DNA of 64,000 nucleotides from Clostridium sp. JN-9. Its GTDB lineage: Bacteria > Bacillota > Clostridia > Clostridiales > Clostridiaceae. Location of the stretch: positions 1,674,001 through 1,738,000 of the forward strand of contig NZ_CP035280.1 in NCBI RefSeq assembly GCF_004103695.1. The letters are read 5' to 3'. This document shows positions 47,044-55,390 of the stretch, piece after piece. The translations under genes and the position numbers were made by a program. Numbering within the stretch: position 1 is the first letter of the stretch; each line of letters starts with the position of its first letter. The notes under the pieces were generated by a model that saw only the letters and a program-made list of their open reading frames with translations, did not search any database and was not told the origin of the DNA.

Positions 47044-48672
47044 CTACTTATGAATAATTTCAACATCAGTTAAGTTCATCTTTTTACCTATTTCAAGAGC
47101 AGCAGCTTCACTAATCTGTTCATTTTCAGGTATGCACAGTGTTGCCTTAATATATCCATCCTTGCTCCATTGTACTTCAGGTACTATTTTTCCATCATCT
47201 TTTACCTTATCCATTCTCACATTAACATTATCTTCTTCATCTAATTCATCAATATATTTAATTTTGCTATGATCACATAGTGTACACTTATTAATAGCAT
47301 CGCAGGGCTTTTTATATTCAGCTGGTACATTGTTGTATCCAAAGTGGGCACAGACAGGTGCAAAGTAGTCTTTGTCTCTTTGTACAACTGTATTTTCGCC
47401 AACTCCGCCATGTATTTTTCTTACAATTCCATCTTCATTTCTTTCAGGGTATTCACCTGAATCAACAAAGAATCCATTTTCTACAGCTTTAAAATATCCA
47501 CCAACTTCAATTATTTCTTCCATAAATAAAACTGCTCTTTCTTTTAATTCCCTTACTTTTTCAGGAAGGAAGCCTTCCTTTTTTAACTCTACTAAATCTT
47601 TTAATCCATCCAGTCCTATAAGTGCCTGCTTTGCAGTATTTACTGCATTAATATTATTGTAATGCCATGGCACATTTCTTCCTTCATCAGGGGTAATAGT
47701 ACTTTGGATGTCAGCACTTGTTAGTGCGGATATAAATAAATTTAAAGTATGGCTCACTGTAGCTTCCCTTTCACAGGACTCAATATATTTTGTATTCATT
47801 TGAGCTCTCATTTTATAGCCTTTAAATAGCTCTCTCAAGGCTACTGCATATGGTAAATCTATTTTCATGCAGGGTGCAGGAGATGCTGTTGGAGGAACAG
47901 TGGATAATGCAATATTTTCTTTTTTCATGCCCACCATTTCTGAAAACTTACAGTTTATTGCGTGCTGAACCATAAGTTCAGGCATTACTTTATATCCTTT
48001 CATAGCAGTTGCATTGGCATTATGAGCTCCATCTATCTGAAGCATATCAGCCCAGCACATTATTTTTTTAGCTACAGCTGCATCAACAAAAGATCTTACC
48101 ATATTAATATTTCTGTAGAGAACATTATATTGAGGATCCTGGTGAGCTCCATTTACTCCTTCTTCAGCAAACATTACTGCTATGTCAGGGCCGGCAACTC
48201 CGGACACATATGAATGAAAGTTAATTGGACGGCCAACCTCCTCCTCTATAATATCCAAGGCCTTACGTGTAGCTCTTATCTGCTTTCTTGAAATAGGAAC
48301 TCCTCCTACTCCCTCAGGAGTGCCTTCAATTAAGCCGTCAAAATGACTTTGCCCAGCGGTTCTTATTACCATTATGTGATCAGCACCATGCCATGCTGCC
48401 ATTCTCATTCTTCTAATATCATCTTCAAATCTTCCAGATGCAATTTCTGTTGTTATAACCGGCATAGGCTGCGGGTCAATGCCGTTAAAACTCCTGGCAG
48501 CAGGTAAAGGCTGACTTTTCTTTAATGATTTGGAAATACTGCTATAAGTAAATTCACCTACAACACCACTGCTGTGTTTTTCTCTCCAGTGCCATCCACG
48601 TCTTTTAGGCTCATATTTATCTAAATCCTTTAGTATAGCTTTAATATCAAGCTTTTCATTTTCATCTATCAT
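47044..48672 (-). CDS. oraE: OraE N-terminal part: PLP-binding TIM barrel
   Basis: The 542 residues before the TAG cover the whole TIM-barrel region, from 'RRGWHWREKHSSGVVGEF' through 'RSFNGIDPQPMPVITTEIAS', 'HGADHIMVIRTAGQSHFDGL' and 'FHSYVSGVAGPDIAVMFAEE' to the accessory region with 'CTLCDHSKIKYIDELDEED'. The product would end at 'VEIIHK'. It contains the substrate and PLP-phosphate site but neither the cobalamin domain nor the lysine that forms the PLP aldimine in the resting enzyme, so alone it should be inactive. GGGGGG precedes the ATG at 48672. Confidence 0.9.
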   Translation of the reverse strand: MIDENEKLDIKAILKDLDKYEPKRRGWHWREKHSSGVVGEFTYSSISKSLKKSQPLPAARSFNGIDPQPMPVITTEIASGRFEDDIRRMRMAAWHGADHIMVIRTAGQSHFDGLIEGTPEGVGGVPISRKQIRATRKALDIIEEEVGRPINFHSYVSGVAGPDIAVMFAEEGVNGAHQDPQYNVLYRNINMVRSFVDAAVAKKIMCWADMLQIDGAHNANATAMKGYKVMPELMVQHAINCKFSEMVGMKKENIALSTVPPTASPAPCMKIDLPYAVALRELFKGYKMRAQMNTKYIESCEREATVSHTLNLFISALTSADIQSTITPDEGRNVPWHYNNINAVNTAKQALIGLDGLKDLVELKKEGFLPEKVRELKERAVLFMEEIIEVGGYFKAVENGFFVDSGEYPERNEDGIVRKIHGGVGENTVVQRDKDYFAPVCAHFGYNNVPAEYKKPCDAINKCTLCDHSKIKYIDELDEEDNVNVRMDKVKDDGKIVPEVQWSKDGYIKATLCIPENEQISEAAALEIGKKMNLTDVEIIHK

Positions 48673-48706
48673 TTTATGCCCCCCTATCCTTTCATGATTA
48701 ATTCAA

Positions 48707-49072
48707 TCAATCTATTTTCTGAGCAAATTTTTCTGCTAACTCATTCCATCCAATACCACCTGCAAGCTGTGCTCCTGCTTTAAGATAATCAATATTTTTT
48801 ATTTTAGAATAGGTTAATACCGCATTGCCCATACCTTTACCAAGCAGATTCCACTTAACACCATTTTTTACTATGTCTCCTGCCTCTAAACTGGAGAAAC
48901 CCATTCTAAGTAATACTGATCTTTCTATAGAAGGAGATGTATTATTGTAGGCCAGATCCACCATAGGCTTAACAATTTGTTCAGCCAGGCACCAGAATCT
49001 ATCATATAGTTCTTTATCACTTAAATCTTTTAAGTGTTCTCTTCTCTTTTCAAAATCATCTTCTCTTTTCAA
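48707..49072 (-). CDS. oraS: Ornithine 4,5-aminomutase small subunit
   Basis: OraS is the small helical subunit of the heterotetrameric D-ornithine 4,5-aminomutase. I choose the TTG at 49072, 5 bases after AGGTGA. It gives 121 residues beginning 'MKREDDFEKRREHLKDLSD', the same length and start as the C. sticklandii protein as I recall it; a GTG at 49081 sits on the ribosome binding site. Conserved text includes 'NNTSPSIERSVLLRMGFSSLEA' and 'NLLGKGMGNAVL'. It begins 9 bases after the ortB stop and is followed by oraE after 34 bases. Confidence 0.92.
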   Translation of the reverse strand: MKREDDFEKRREHLKDLSDKELYDRFWCLAEQIVKPMVDLAYNNTSPSIERSVLLRMGFSSLEAGDIVKNGVKWNLLGKGMGNAVLTYSKIKNIDYLKAGAQLAGGIGWNELAEKFAQKID

Positions 49073-49081
49073 ATAAATCAC

Positions 49082-50494
49082 CTACCTTACATCAAAATTA
49101 TTTTCTTTTAATATTTTCATGACTTCATCTGTAGTAAGTCTTGTTTCTTTACAAAGAAAATCTAAATCAGTCTGTTCTATATAGTCACCCTTAACTTTTT
49201 TTAATGAATTATAAATATATGATTTTCTATATTCATTTAAATCTCTATTATTTACAGAAAGCTTTGATGGACTTTCTGGAAGTATTATGGTTTTACCTGG
49301 TATTTCATTAATTGGATCTCCAACTTCAATTTTAATTCCATTTTGCTTTGCAAAGTTCAGCTGAGGTATTATATGTTTACCAGCTCCTGTATACTCAGTC
49401 TCCTGAACAACTAAAATATCATCATTGTTCATTTCCTGAGCTAATGAAAAGGCTGCTGCTAAAGATATATTTCCAGCAGGTCCTCTTTCAAGGCCTTCTA
49501 TTTGAGCTAATAATTCAGTCATGTAAAAAACTTCTCCCTGTTGTACTGTAACGTACCTGTCCAGATATCTTAAAGGTCTTGCTGCACTTCTAGGTACATC
49601 TGATCTGTCAGGCCATGTCATAAATGGTATTCCAAAGCCTGTATGTCCTGTAGTAAACGATTTCTTATTAAAGTCTATATCAGAGGCCATATGAAGCCCA
49701 GTTAAATCTACAGATGCTCCAATTATTTTTGTATCCAATGCGCCTGCTTTTATAAGTCCTCTTGCAGTGCCTGTAACATTTCCGCCGCCTGCATGTGTTA
49801 TTACAACTGCTGATGGATCTCTCCCAAATTCTTCCCTGCATTGAACAGCAATTTCATATCCTAATGTTTCTATACCTGCAACTCCATAAGTTGAATACAG
49901 AGAAGCATTATAGTATGATGTATCTTCTAAAACCTTTAAAAATGTGTAAAAAAGTTCCGGACCCACAGTTAATCTTAGTACTTCTGCACCAAAGCCCTCG
50001 CATTTTCTTCCTTTTTCTAATATTTCAGGCTGTCCTATTTTGTTTGAATCATAGCATTCCTGAACAATTATACATTTTAAGGATCTCATAGCAGCCTGAG
50101 ATGCCACTGCAGCTCCATAATTACCAGAAGTAGCAGATACAACTCCCTTATACCCTCGTTTTTTTGCATCATAAACCGATAGTGCAGCTCTTCTGTCTTT
50201 AAAACTGCCAGATGGATTACAACTTTCATCCTTTATAAATATTCGTGCTGCCTGCCCTGTCTTTGAAACTTTTCTAGCTAATTCAGTTATATTTTTAAGT
50301 TCCAGGAGAGGTGTATTCCCTACTCTGGCTTCAGTTTGAATTTCTATTACATCTTTAATACCATATCCTACATCTTTCATCATAGAATTATAATCAAAAG
50401 AAAGTTTTCCTGTTTCATATTTTGAATAGTCAATTCCAACTGATTTAAGCATTATTTCACTTTTTCTGCTCATTAATTCATCATACTTATTCAT
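49082..50494 (-). CDS. ortB: 2-amino-4-oxopentanoate thiolase, beta subunit
   Basis: OrtB is the PLP-binding subunit of the thiolase that cleaves 2-amino-4-oxopentanoate with CoA to acetyl-CoA and alanine. The 470-residue protein has a fold-type II (threonine-synthase-like) core. The PLP lysine is in 'CNPSGSFKDRRAALSVY', with 'VVSATSGNYGAAVASQAAM' following and the phosphate-binding loop 'VITHAGGGNVTGTARGL'. The C-terminal 100 residues include 'QETEYTGAGKHIIPQL'. AAGGGGG precedes the ATG at 50494. It lies 12 bases after ortA and ends with TAG, so TAG is an ordinary stop in this genome. Confidence 0.93.
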   Translation of the reverse strand: MNKYDELMSRKSEIMLKSVGIDYSKYETGKLSFDYNSMMKDVGYGIKDVIEIQTEARVGNTPLLELKNITELARKVSKTGQAARIFIKDESCNPSGSFKDRRAALSVYDAKKRGYKGVVSATSGNYGAAVASQAAMRSLKCIIVQECYDSNKIGQPEILEKGRKCEGFGAEVLRLTVGPELFYTFLKVLEDTSYYNASLYSTYGVAGIETLGYEIAVQCREEFGRDPSAVVITHAGGGNVTGTARGLIKAGALDTKIIGASVDLTGLHMASDIDFNKKSFTTGHTGFGIPFMTWPDRSDVPRSAARPLRYLDRYVTVQQGEVFYMTELLAQIEGLERGPAGNISLAAAFSLAQEMNNDDILVVQETEYTGAGKHIIPQLNFAKQNGIKIEVGDPINEIPGKTIILPESPSKLSVNNRDLNEYRKSYIYNSLKKVKGDYIEQTDLDFLCKETRLTTDEVMKILKENNFDVR

Positions 50495-50506
50495 TGCTAT
50501 GCCCCC

Positions 50507-50797
50507 TTATTTTTCTAGCATTTTTCTGGCTTGAATTCCTATATAAGCAGTTTCTTCCACGTAATCTCCAAAGCTGTGATAATATCCAGGATTAACACTT
50601 ACCACTTTCCCATTTAATGTTCTGCCTGAATTAGTCTTTACATTTACAACCTGCCCCATATTGCAATCCTCCAGACAATTGCCTCTCACCCAGACTTTAA
50701 GGGGTGTTTTCTTTGTTGCCTCAGGTATATTCTGAGCCCTTTCATCAGGGGATAATACTGTTTCCTCAACTTCTACCCAGGTTTCTTTTTTAATCAT
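50507..50797 (-). CDS. ortA: 2-amino-4-oxopentanoate thiolase, alpha subunit
   Basis: OrtA is the small partner of OrtB in the CoA-dependent thiolytic cleavage. The 96-residue protein begins 'MIKKETWVEVEETVLSPDER' and contains 'LKVWVRGNCLEDCNMGQVVN' with two conserved cysteines (C-x3-C), then a beta-rich part ending 'YIGIQARKMLEK'. I choose the ATG at 50797 with AGGTGA 6 bases upstream; a GTG at 50806 overlaps that site. It is the first gene of the ornithine operon, about 90 bases downstream of the sigma-54 promoter. Confidence 0.92.
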   Translation of the reverse strand: MIKKETWVEVEETVLSPDERAQNIPEATKKTPLKVWVRGNCLEDCNMGQVVNVKTNSGRTLNGKVVSVNPGYYHSFGDYVEETAYIGIQARKMLEK

Positions 50798-50898
50798 ATA
50801 AATCACCTACCCTCTATTTTTTAATAACTCTGTAAAATTACCATTAGTATCATAATAAGTTTCGGATAATTAAAAATATTCTATATAGTTAAATATTA

Positions 50899-50914
50899 GC
50901 AAATACTGTGCCAA
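50899..50914 (-). promoter_or_regulatory. Sigma-54 (-24/-12) promoter of the ornithine operon
   Basis: Minus-strand TTGGCACAGTATTTGC: the GG of the -24 element and GC of the -12 element are 10 bases apart, a full match to the TGGCAC-N5-TTGC consensus. It lies 102 bases upstream of the ortA ATG, and the adjacent upstream gene is a sigma-54 activator. Confidence 0.88.
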
Positions 50915-50949
50915 TATTTAACTTGTTGATTATTAAGGAAAACTGGGTA

Positions 50950-50983
50950 CAAAAAATAAGGACTGCAAATGTTTTTGCAGTCC
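50950..50983 (-). terminator. Terminator of the sigma-54 activator gene
   Basis: Minus-strand GGACTGCAAA / TTTGCAGTCC with a 4-base loop, followed by TTATTTTTTG. The stem also contains a TGCAAA-N4-TTTGCA dyad (50964-50979) like the upstream pair. Confidence 0.75.
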
Positions 50984-51030
50984 CTATTTTAAAATATTGT
51001 ACATAATCCCTATTGTTATTGCTTTAAGCT

Positions 51031-51072
51031 AGTGCAAAGATATTTGCATATACATGCAAATATCTTTGCACT
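51031..51072. promoter_or_regulatory. Candidate upstream activator sites: two 16-bp dyads, 22 bp apart
   Basis: The 42 bases form a perfect 19-base-pair inverted repeat around ATAC. Each arm is itself a dyad: TGCAAA-GATA-TTTGCA (51033-51048) and TGCAAA-TATC-TTTGCA (51055-51070). The centres are 22 bases apart, two helical turns. They lie about 120-170 bases upstream of the sigma-54 promoter, the usual enhancer distance. No T run follows, so it is not a terminator. Confidence 0.65.
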
Positions 51073-52462
51073 AATAAATACAGTATTTTTTAATTTTATG
51101 CTGTAAATTTTGTCTTGATAGCCCGAGTTTTTTTGCTGTAACTGTTATATTGTTTCCATTTTGTTCTAGCATGTTTATAATTATTTTTTTTTCTATTTCG
51201 TTAATGTATTCATATAATGAAGAATTATATGTGTTAAACATTTCAGCCTGAGTATTAATTCCAGATTTAAGTATATCATTTCCTTTATTTTTATTAATTC
51301 TGATATCAAAATATTCCTTGGAAAGATATATATTGCTGTCACACATATTAACTGCTGATTCAATTATGTTTTTAAGCTCTCTTATGTTGCCAGGCCAGTT
51401 GTAATCATAAAATCTCTGGAGTACCTCGGGTTCAATACCCTTTATGTTTTTACCAAGCATTTTATTGTAATATTCTATATAATGTTCAACATAATAAATT
51501 ATATCTTCTTTTCTATCCCTTAGAGGAGGTATATTTATCCTAATTACGCTGAGCCTGTAATAAAGATCTTTTCTAAGTCTTCCGCTTTCTATTAATTTGT
51601 CTGGTTCCTCATTTAAAGTTGCAATTATTCTTACATCCACATCTATAGTTTTGTTACTGCCTACAGGCCTTATATATCCATCTTGTAATACCCTTAACAA
51701 TTTTGACTGAAGATATGGATTCATAGAATTAATCTCATCTAATAAAATAGTTCCCCCATCTGCCTCTTCAAAAAGCCCTTTTTTATTTTCGGCACCTGTA
51801 AAACTTCCTCTACGTGTTCCAAACAGCATACTTTCAAGTAGTGCATCTGGAATAGCAGCGCAGTTTATTGGTATAAAAGGTTTATTTTTTCTAATGCCGC
51901 TGTAATGAATGCTTTGTGCAAAAACTTCTTTTCCACAACCTGTTTCAGCATATATAAGCACTGAAGAATTAGCTAAACTTGCTTTTTTAGCTTTTTCAAC
52001 AGCCTTAAGCATTATTGGATTTTTACCATAGATATCATTAAATGTATAAGTTTTTTTTAATGTGCTGTCATTTACCTGAAGCTTGCATATCTTTTCTGTA
52101 AGTTCTTTTAACTGAGTCATATCTTTAGCAATTTCTATTGCTGCAATAATTTTATTTTCGTTAATTACCGGAATTGTTGTATTAATGCTGGTTATTTTCT
52201 TCTTTTTAATACTGCTGTAATGTTGAATAACATCAGTAATTTTATTGCCGTTTTTTAAAGCATTCATTAAGGTTGAGTTGTCTTCTTTAACATCACTTAA
52301 ATAATCCACAACTTTTTTACCAATTGCATCTTCTTTTTTAATTCCTTCAACCTGTGCCATTGCTTCATTATAATAAATTGTAGCACCTGAACCATCAACT
52401 ATATGAATCCCTATGTCCAAATTATCAATCAAATACTTTAAAATACTTTCAATATTATTCAT
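51071..52462 (-). CDS. Sigma-54-dependent transcriptional activator of ornithine genes
   Basis: A 463-residue bacterial enhancer-binding protein. Residues 1-115 are a PAS domain ('GIHIVDGSGATIYYNEAMAQ'), probably the ligand sensor. Residues about 140-370 are the AAA+ domain with Walker A 'IYAETGCGKEVFAQSI', the sigma-54-contacting loop as 'GSFTGA' (usual GAFTGA, with Ala to Ser), Walker B 'GGTILLDEI' and 'LRKDLYYRLSV'. The C-terminus is a Fis-type helix-turn-helix ('TVTAKKLGLSRQNLQHKIKK'). It starts 3 bases after glyA without a ribosome binding site, so it is translationally coupled. Its gene adjoins the sigma-54 promoter of ortA, which makes control of ornithine degradation the natural inference. 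Confidence 0.93.
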   Translation of the reverse strand: MNNIESILKYLIDNLDIGIHIVDGSGATIYYNEAMAQVEGIKKEDAIGKKVVDYLSDVKEDNSTLMNALKNGNKITDVIQHYSSIKKKKITSINTTIPVINENKIIAAIEIAKDMTQLKELTEKICKLQVNDSTLKKTYTFNDIYGKNPIMLKAVEKAKKASLANSSVLIYAETGCGKEVFAQSIHYSGIRKNKPFIPINCAAIPDALLESMLFGTRRGSFTGAENKKGLFEEADGGTILLDEINSMNPYLQSKLLRVLQDGYIRPVGSNKTIDVDVRIIATLNEEPDKLIESGRLRKDLYYRLSVIRINIPPLRDRKEDIIYYVEHYIEYYNKMLGKNIKGIEPEVLQRFYDYNWPGNIRELKNIIESAVNMCDSNIYLSKEYFDIRINKNKGNDILKSGINTQAEMFNTYNSSLYEYINEIEKKIIINMLEQNGNNITVTAKKLGLSRQNLQHKIKKYCIY

Positions 52463-52465
52463 AGT

Positions 52466-53701
52466 TTATTTATATATTGGGTATTTGTTACACAGCTTTT
52501 TAATTTCACTGGATATTGCTGATAGATCTTCATCCCTGTGATTAATAGTATAATCAATGAAATATGCTATTTTTTTCATTTCATCTTCCTTAAAGCCTCT
52601 TGTTGTAGCTGCCGGTGTACCTATTCTAATACCGCTTGTTACAAAAGGACTAAGTTTATCATAAGGTACTGCATTTTTATTAACAGTAATTCCTATAGAT
52701 TCAAGAAGCTTTTCTGCATCTTTTCCTGTAATATTCTTATTTGTTAAATCTACTAAAATAAGATGATTATCTGTTCCACCAGATACCAGTCTAAAGCCGT
52801 ATTTTACAAGTTCTTCTCCCAGAACTCTGGCATTTATAACAACCTGCTTTATATATTGTTTATATTCATCTGTAAGAGCTTCTCCAAAGCAGACTGCTTT
52901 AGCTGCAATTGTATGCATAAGAGGGCCCCCTTGAATTCCAGGGAATATTGCTTTATCAAGTGCTTTTGCATATTTTTCCTTACAGAGGATTACTCCTCCT
53001 CTTGGACCTCTAAGGGTTTTATGAGTTGTAGTTGTGACGAAATCTGCATATGGCACAGGTGATGGATGTTCTCCTGCTGCTACTAATCCAGCGATATGTG
53101 CCATATCAACCATTAGTAAAGCTCCTGCTTCATCTGCAATTTCTTTAAACAATTTAAAATCTATTATTCTTGGATATGCACTTGCTCCTGCAACTATCAA
53201 CTTTGGTTTATTTTCTAAAGCCAATGTTCTAACCTGTTCATAATCTATTCTTTCAGTTTCTTTTTTTAAACCATATGGGACGAAATTATAAAGCTTACCC
53301 GAAAAACTTACAGGACTGCCATGTGTTAAGTGACCTCCATGGCTTAAATTCATGCCCAGTACTGTATCTCCAGGTTTTAATACAGCCATGTATACTGCCA
53401 TATTTGCCTGTGATCCTGAATGAGGCTGTACATTAGCATGCTCTGCATTAAAAAGCTTTTTAGCTCTTTCTATTGCTATTGTTTCAACTTCATCAACAAA
53501 TCTGCATCCACCATAAAATCTTTTTCCAGGATATCCTTCTGCATATTTATTTGTAAGTTGAGATCCCATTGCTTCCATTACAGCCTTACTTGTAAAATTC
53601 TCAGATGCAATTAATTCAATATTATCCTCTTGTCTCATTGATTCCTTTTCTATGATACTATAAATCTCTGCATCTTCTTTTTTTAAGTTCTCTAAACTCA
53701 T
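52466..53701 (-). CDS. glyA: Serine hydroxymethyltransferase
   Basis: SHMT interconverts serine and glycine with tetrahydrofolate and PLP. The 411-residue protein has '[19 protein letters not shown]' at the N-terminus, '[16 protein letters not shown]' and the PLP lysine in '[15 protein letters not shown]'. '[10 protein letters not shown]' and '[14 protein letters not shown]' occur in the small domain. I choose the ATG at 53701 with GGGG at 8-base spacing over a GTG 9 bases earlier. It is cotranscribed with the sigma-54 regulator downstream and divergent from a ThrE-like exporter, so serine/threonine handling genes are neighbours. Confidence 0.97.
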   Translation of the reverse strand: MSLENLKKEDAEIYSIIEKESMRQEDNIELIASENFTSKAVMEAMGSQLTNKYAEGYPGKRFYGGCRFVDEVETIAIERAKKLFNAEHANVQPHSGSQANMAVYMAVLKPGDTVLGMNLSHGGHLTHGSPVSFSGKLYNFVPYGLKKETERIDYEQVRTLALENKPKLIVAGASAYPRIIDFKLFKEIADEAGALLMVDMAHIAGLVAAGEHPSPVPYADFVTTTTHKTLRGPRGGVILCKEKYAKALDKAIFPGIQGGPLMHTIAAKAVCFGEALTDEYKQYIKQVVINARVLGEELVKYGFRLVSGGTDNHLILVDLTNKNITGKDAEKLLESIGITVNKNAVPYDKLSPFVTSGIRIGTPAATTRGFKEDEMKKIAYFIDYTINHRDEDLSAISSEIKKLCNKYPIYK

Positions 53702-53890
53702 GTTTATCACCCCTTCTTCTTAAGTTTATTAAAATAAACTCTCATCTTAGATTATAAATGCTTTAACATCTGCTAGCAACAATGAAATGAAATATTTTTA
53801 ATATTCTATAAAATAAATTAATGTATGTATAGTGCTGATGTATATGATATAATACCATTGAATATTTTTCAGATATAGGAGTTTATTGAT

Positions 53891-54658
53891 ATGGATATGA
53901 ACAGAATAATGCATATAGCTGCAACAGCTGGGAAAATAGTACTTGAAAATGGCGGAGAAACTTATAGGGTTGAAGAAACCATAAACAGAATATGTCATGC
54001 ATACAATATTGATAATTCAGAAAGCTTTGTTACTCCTACAGGTATAATGATGTCTGCAACAAGTGAGTTTGGACAAACAATCTCTATTGTTAAAAGAATC
54101 AATGTAAGGACAACAAACCTGGAGAAAATATCAAGAGTTAATGATTTATCACGAAATATTCGTATAAAAGGATATACTTTAGAATATGTTGAAAATCAGC
54201 TGTCAAAAATAGATGAAGTTAAAAGATATTCAAATAAAACAAATATACTTTTCTCATGTATTGGTGCTGGCTTTTTTACTCTAATGTTTGGAGGGTCATT
54301 AAAGGACTTCATTGTATCTTTCATGATTGGAGGGATAATAACCTGTTCTACTATTTTATTAAACAGATTTGAAACCAATAGTTTTTTTATAAATATTGTG
54401 GGAGGCGTACTTGCTGCACTGCTGGCATTATTAAGTGTAAAATTCGGCTTTGGAAGCAGTGTTGATAAAATAGTTATAGGTTCCATTATGCTCCTGGTTC
54501 CCGGCCTCGCCATTACAAATGCCATAAGAGATACCATTTCAGGTGATTTAGTTGCAGGTATTTCCAGGGGCATAGAGGCTTTTTTAGTGGCAGTGGCCAT
54601 TGCAGTAGGCACAGGTATAGTTTTTAAAATTTGGTTTTTAGCTAATGGAGGACTTTAA
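53891..54658 (+). CDS. Threonine/serine exporter, ThrE-like large component
   Basis: A 255-residue membrane protein of the ThrE (PF06738-type) family. The cytoplasmic N-terminal region (1-115) has 'AGKIVLENGGETYRVEETIN' and 'SFVTPTGIMMSATSEFG', the family hallmarks. Five hydrophobic segments follow from about residue 118 ('NILFSCIGAGFFTLMFGG', 'GGIITCSTILLN', 'GGVLAALLALLSV', 'IVIGSIMLLVPGLAITNAI', 'GIEAFLVAVAIAVGTGIV'). It should export small amino acids together with the next gene product. TAGGAG precedes the ATG. Confidence 0.9.
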   Translation: MDMNRIMHIAATAGKIVLENGGETYRVEETINRICHAYNIDNSESFVTPTGIMMSATSEFGQTISIVKRINVRTTNLEKISRVNDLSRNIRIKGYTLEYVENQLSKIDEVKRYSNKTNILFSCIGAGFFTLMFGGSLKDFIVSFMIGGIITCSTILLNRFETNSFFINIVGGVLAALLALLSVKFGFGSSVDKIVIGSIMLLVPGLAITNAIRDTISGDLVAGISRGIEAFLVAVAIAVGTGIVFKIWFLANGGL

Positions 54659-54660
54659 AA

Positions 54661-55092
54661 ATGGTTTTAAATTTCATATATGCATCTATAGCCACACTGG
54701 CTTTTGGAATTATTTTTAATATCAGGGGTAAAAATTTAGTATTTGCTTCTTTAGGAGGCGGCATAAGCTGGGCAGTATATCTTTTATCATTAAAATTTTT
54801 TTCATCTATGATTTTTGCCTATTTTCTTGCAGCTGCTATAGTTACATTATATTCAGAAATAATGGCAAGGGTTTTAAAAACACCTGTAACCACCTTTGTT
54901 ATATGTGCCATTATTCCAGTAGTTCCTGGAGGTGGAATGTATAACACAATGATGGAATCAGTTAAAGGAAATGTACAAACAGCCCTTTCCATGGGGGTTC
55001 AGACTATTACAATTGCTGGTGCCATTGCAGTTGGTATATTATTCATCTCAACTATAGTAAAAATTGTAATTATAAATAGAAATAAAAAATAG
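54661..55092 (+). CDS. Threonine/serine exporter, ThrE_2-like small component
   Basis: A 143-residue membrane protein with four or five hydrophobic segments. It has the family pattern 'FASLGGGISWAVYLL' and 'FVICAIIPVVPGGGMYNTMM', matching the P-G-x-x-x-x-N motif of the ThrE C-terminal half. In Corynebacterium the two parts are one protein; here they are separate genes only 2 bases apart, with the ribosome binding site (GGAGG) inside the end of the first. They therefore form a two-component transporter in one transcript. Confidence 0.9.
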   Translation: MVLNFIYASIATLAFGIIFNIRGKNLVFASLGGGISWAVYLLSLKFFSSMIFAYFLAAAIVTLYSEIMARVLKTPVTTFVICAIIPVVPGGGMYNTMMESVKGNVQTALSMGVQTITIAGAIAVGILFISTIVKIVIINRNKK

Positions 55093-55116
55093 AAAGCTTC
55101 TGGCTTTCTATTTTTT
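55084..55116. terminator. Bidirectional terminator, exporter / csoR-like gene
   Basis: AAAAAATAGAAAGC-TTCTG-GCTTTCTATTTTTT, a long stem with A and T flanks. It overlaps the ends of both convergent genes. Confidence 0.88.
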
Positions 55117-55390
55117 ATTTAATGAACATATTCAAAGTTGAAATTAAATCATCTACACTTTCAGGTTTTACTAAATTTCCATCATTACAGTTAAAACAAC
55201 CCTTTGCATAGTTTTCAAATATCATAGAACCAACTTTATTCATAGCAGCTCGTATAGCAGCAACCTGTATTAAAATATCCCTGCAGCAAGCTTCGCCGTC
55301 TACCATTTTTTCTATCCCTTTTACCTGTCCTTCTATTCTTCTTAATCTAACTAAAACATCTTTTTTTGAAATAGTTTTATTTTCATTCAT
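55115..55390 (-). CDS. CsoR/FrmR-family repressor, CstR-like
   Basis: A 91-residue all-helical DUF156 repressor. Cys36 ('GEACCRDIL', preceded by Cys35) and Cys65 ('NYAKGCFNC') align with two of the three copper ligands of CsoR. The position of the copper-binding His (61) is Tyr here. Loss of that His with two Cys kept is typical of persulfide-sensing CstR rather than Cu-sensing CsoR. Cys68 at 'CFNC' is additional. No copper or sulfur gene is adjacent on the - strand. A G/C-run motif lies upstream and may be its own operator. Confidence 0.85.
   Translation of the reverse strand: MNENKTISKKDVLVRLRRIEGQVKGIEKMVDGEACCRDILIQVAAIRAAMNKVGSMIFENYAKGCFNCNDGNLVKPESVDDLISTLNMFIK

Larger units (their letters stand above)
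46489..48672 (-). pseudogene. oraE: oraE, ornithine 4,5-aminomutase large subunit, interrupted by in-frame TAG
   Basis: OraE, with OraS, uses adenosylcobalamin and PLP to convert D-ornithine to 2,4-diaminopentanoate. Translating the minus strand from 48672 gives 542 codons, one TAG (47044-47046), then the same frame open for 184 more codons to the stop before 46489. The total of 727 positions fits the family (about 730-740). The 38 codons between the TAG and the first following ATG read sensibly ('SEATLIEIKGKVNFSIDK', the linker before the cobalamin domain). A single base change in GAG, AAG or CAG would restore the gene. The rest of the operon is intact. Could be a real nonsense mutation, a sequence error or readthrough. 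Confidence 0.85.

Noticed and set aside
46489-47046. Pyrrolysine or selenocysteine decoding of the oraE TAG
   Set aside because: The codon is TAG, not TGA; no pyl genes are seen in the window, TAG is used as a normal stop nearby, and this enzyme family needs neither residue.
50815-51070. Cobalamin riboswitch before the ornithine operon
   Set aside because: No B12-box-like sequence or long structured leader; the palindromes here are better explained as activator sites and a terminator.
51031-51072. Terminator of the sigma-54 activator gene
   Set aside because: Despite the perfect stem there is no T run; a proper terminator follows at 50950-50983.
54196-54612. 138-residue - strand ORF inside the ThrE-like gene
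   Set aside because: Complementary frame of the transmembrane region; no start signals.
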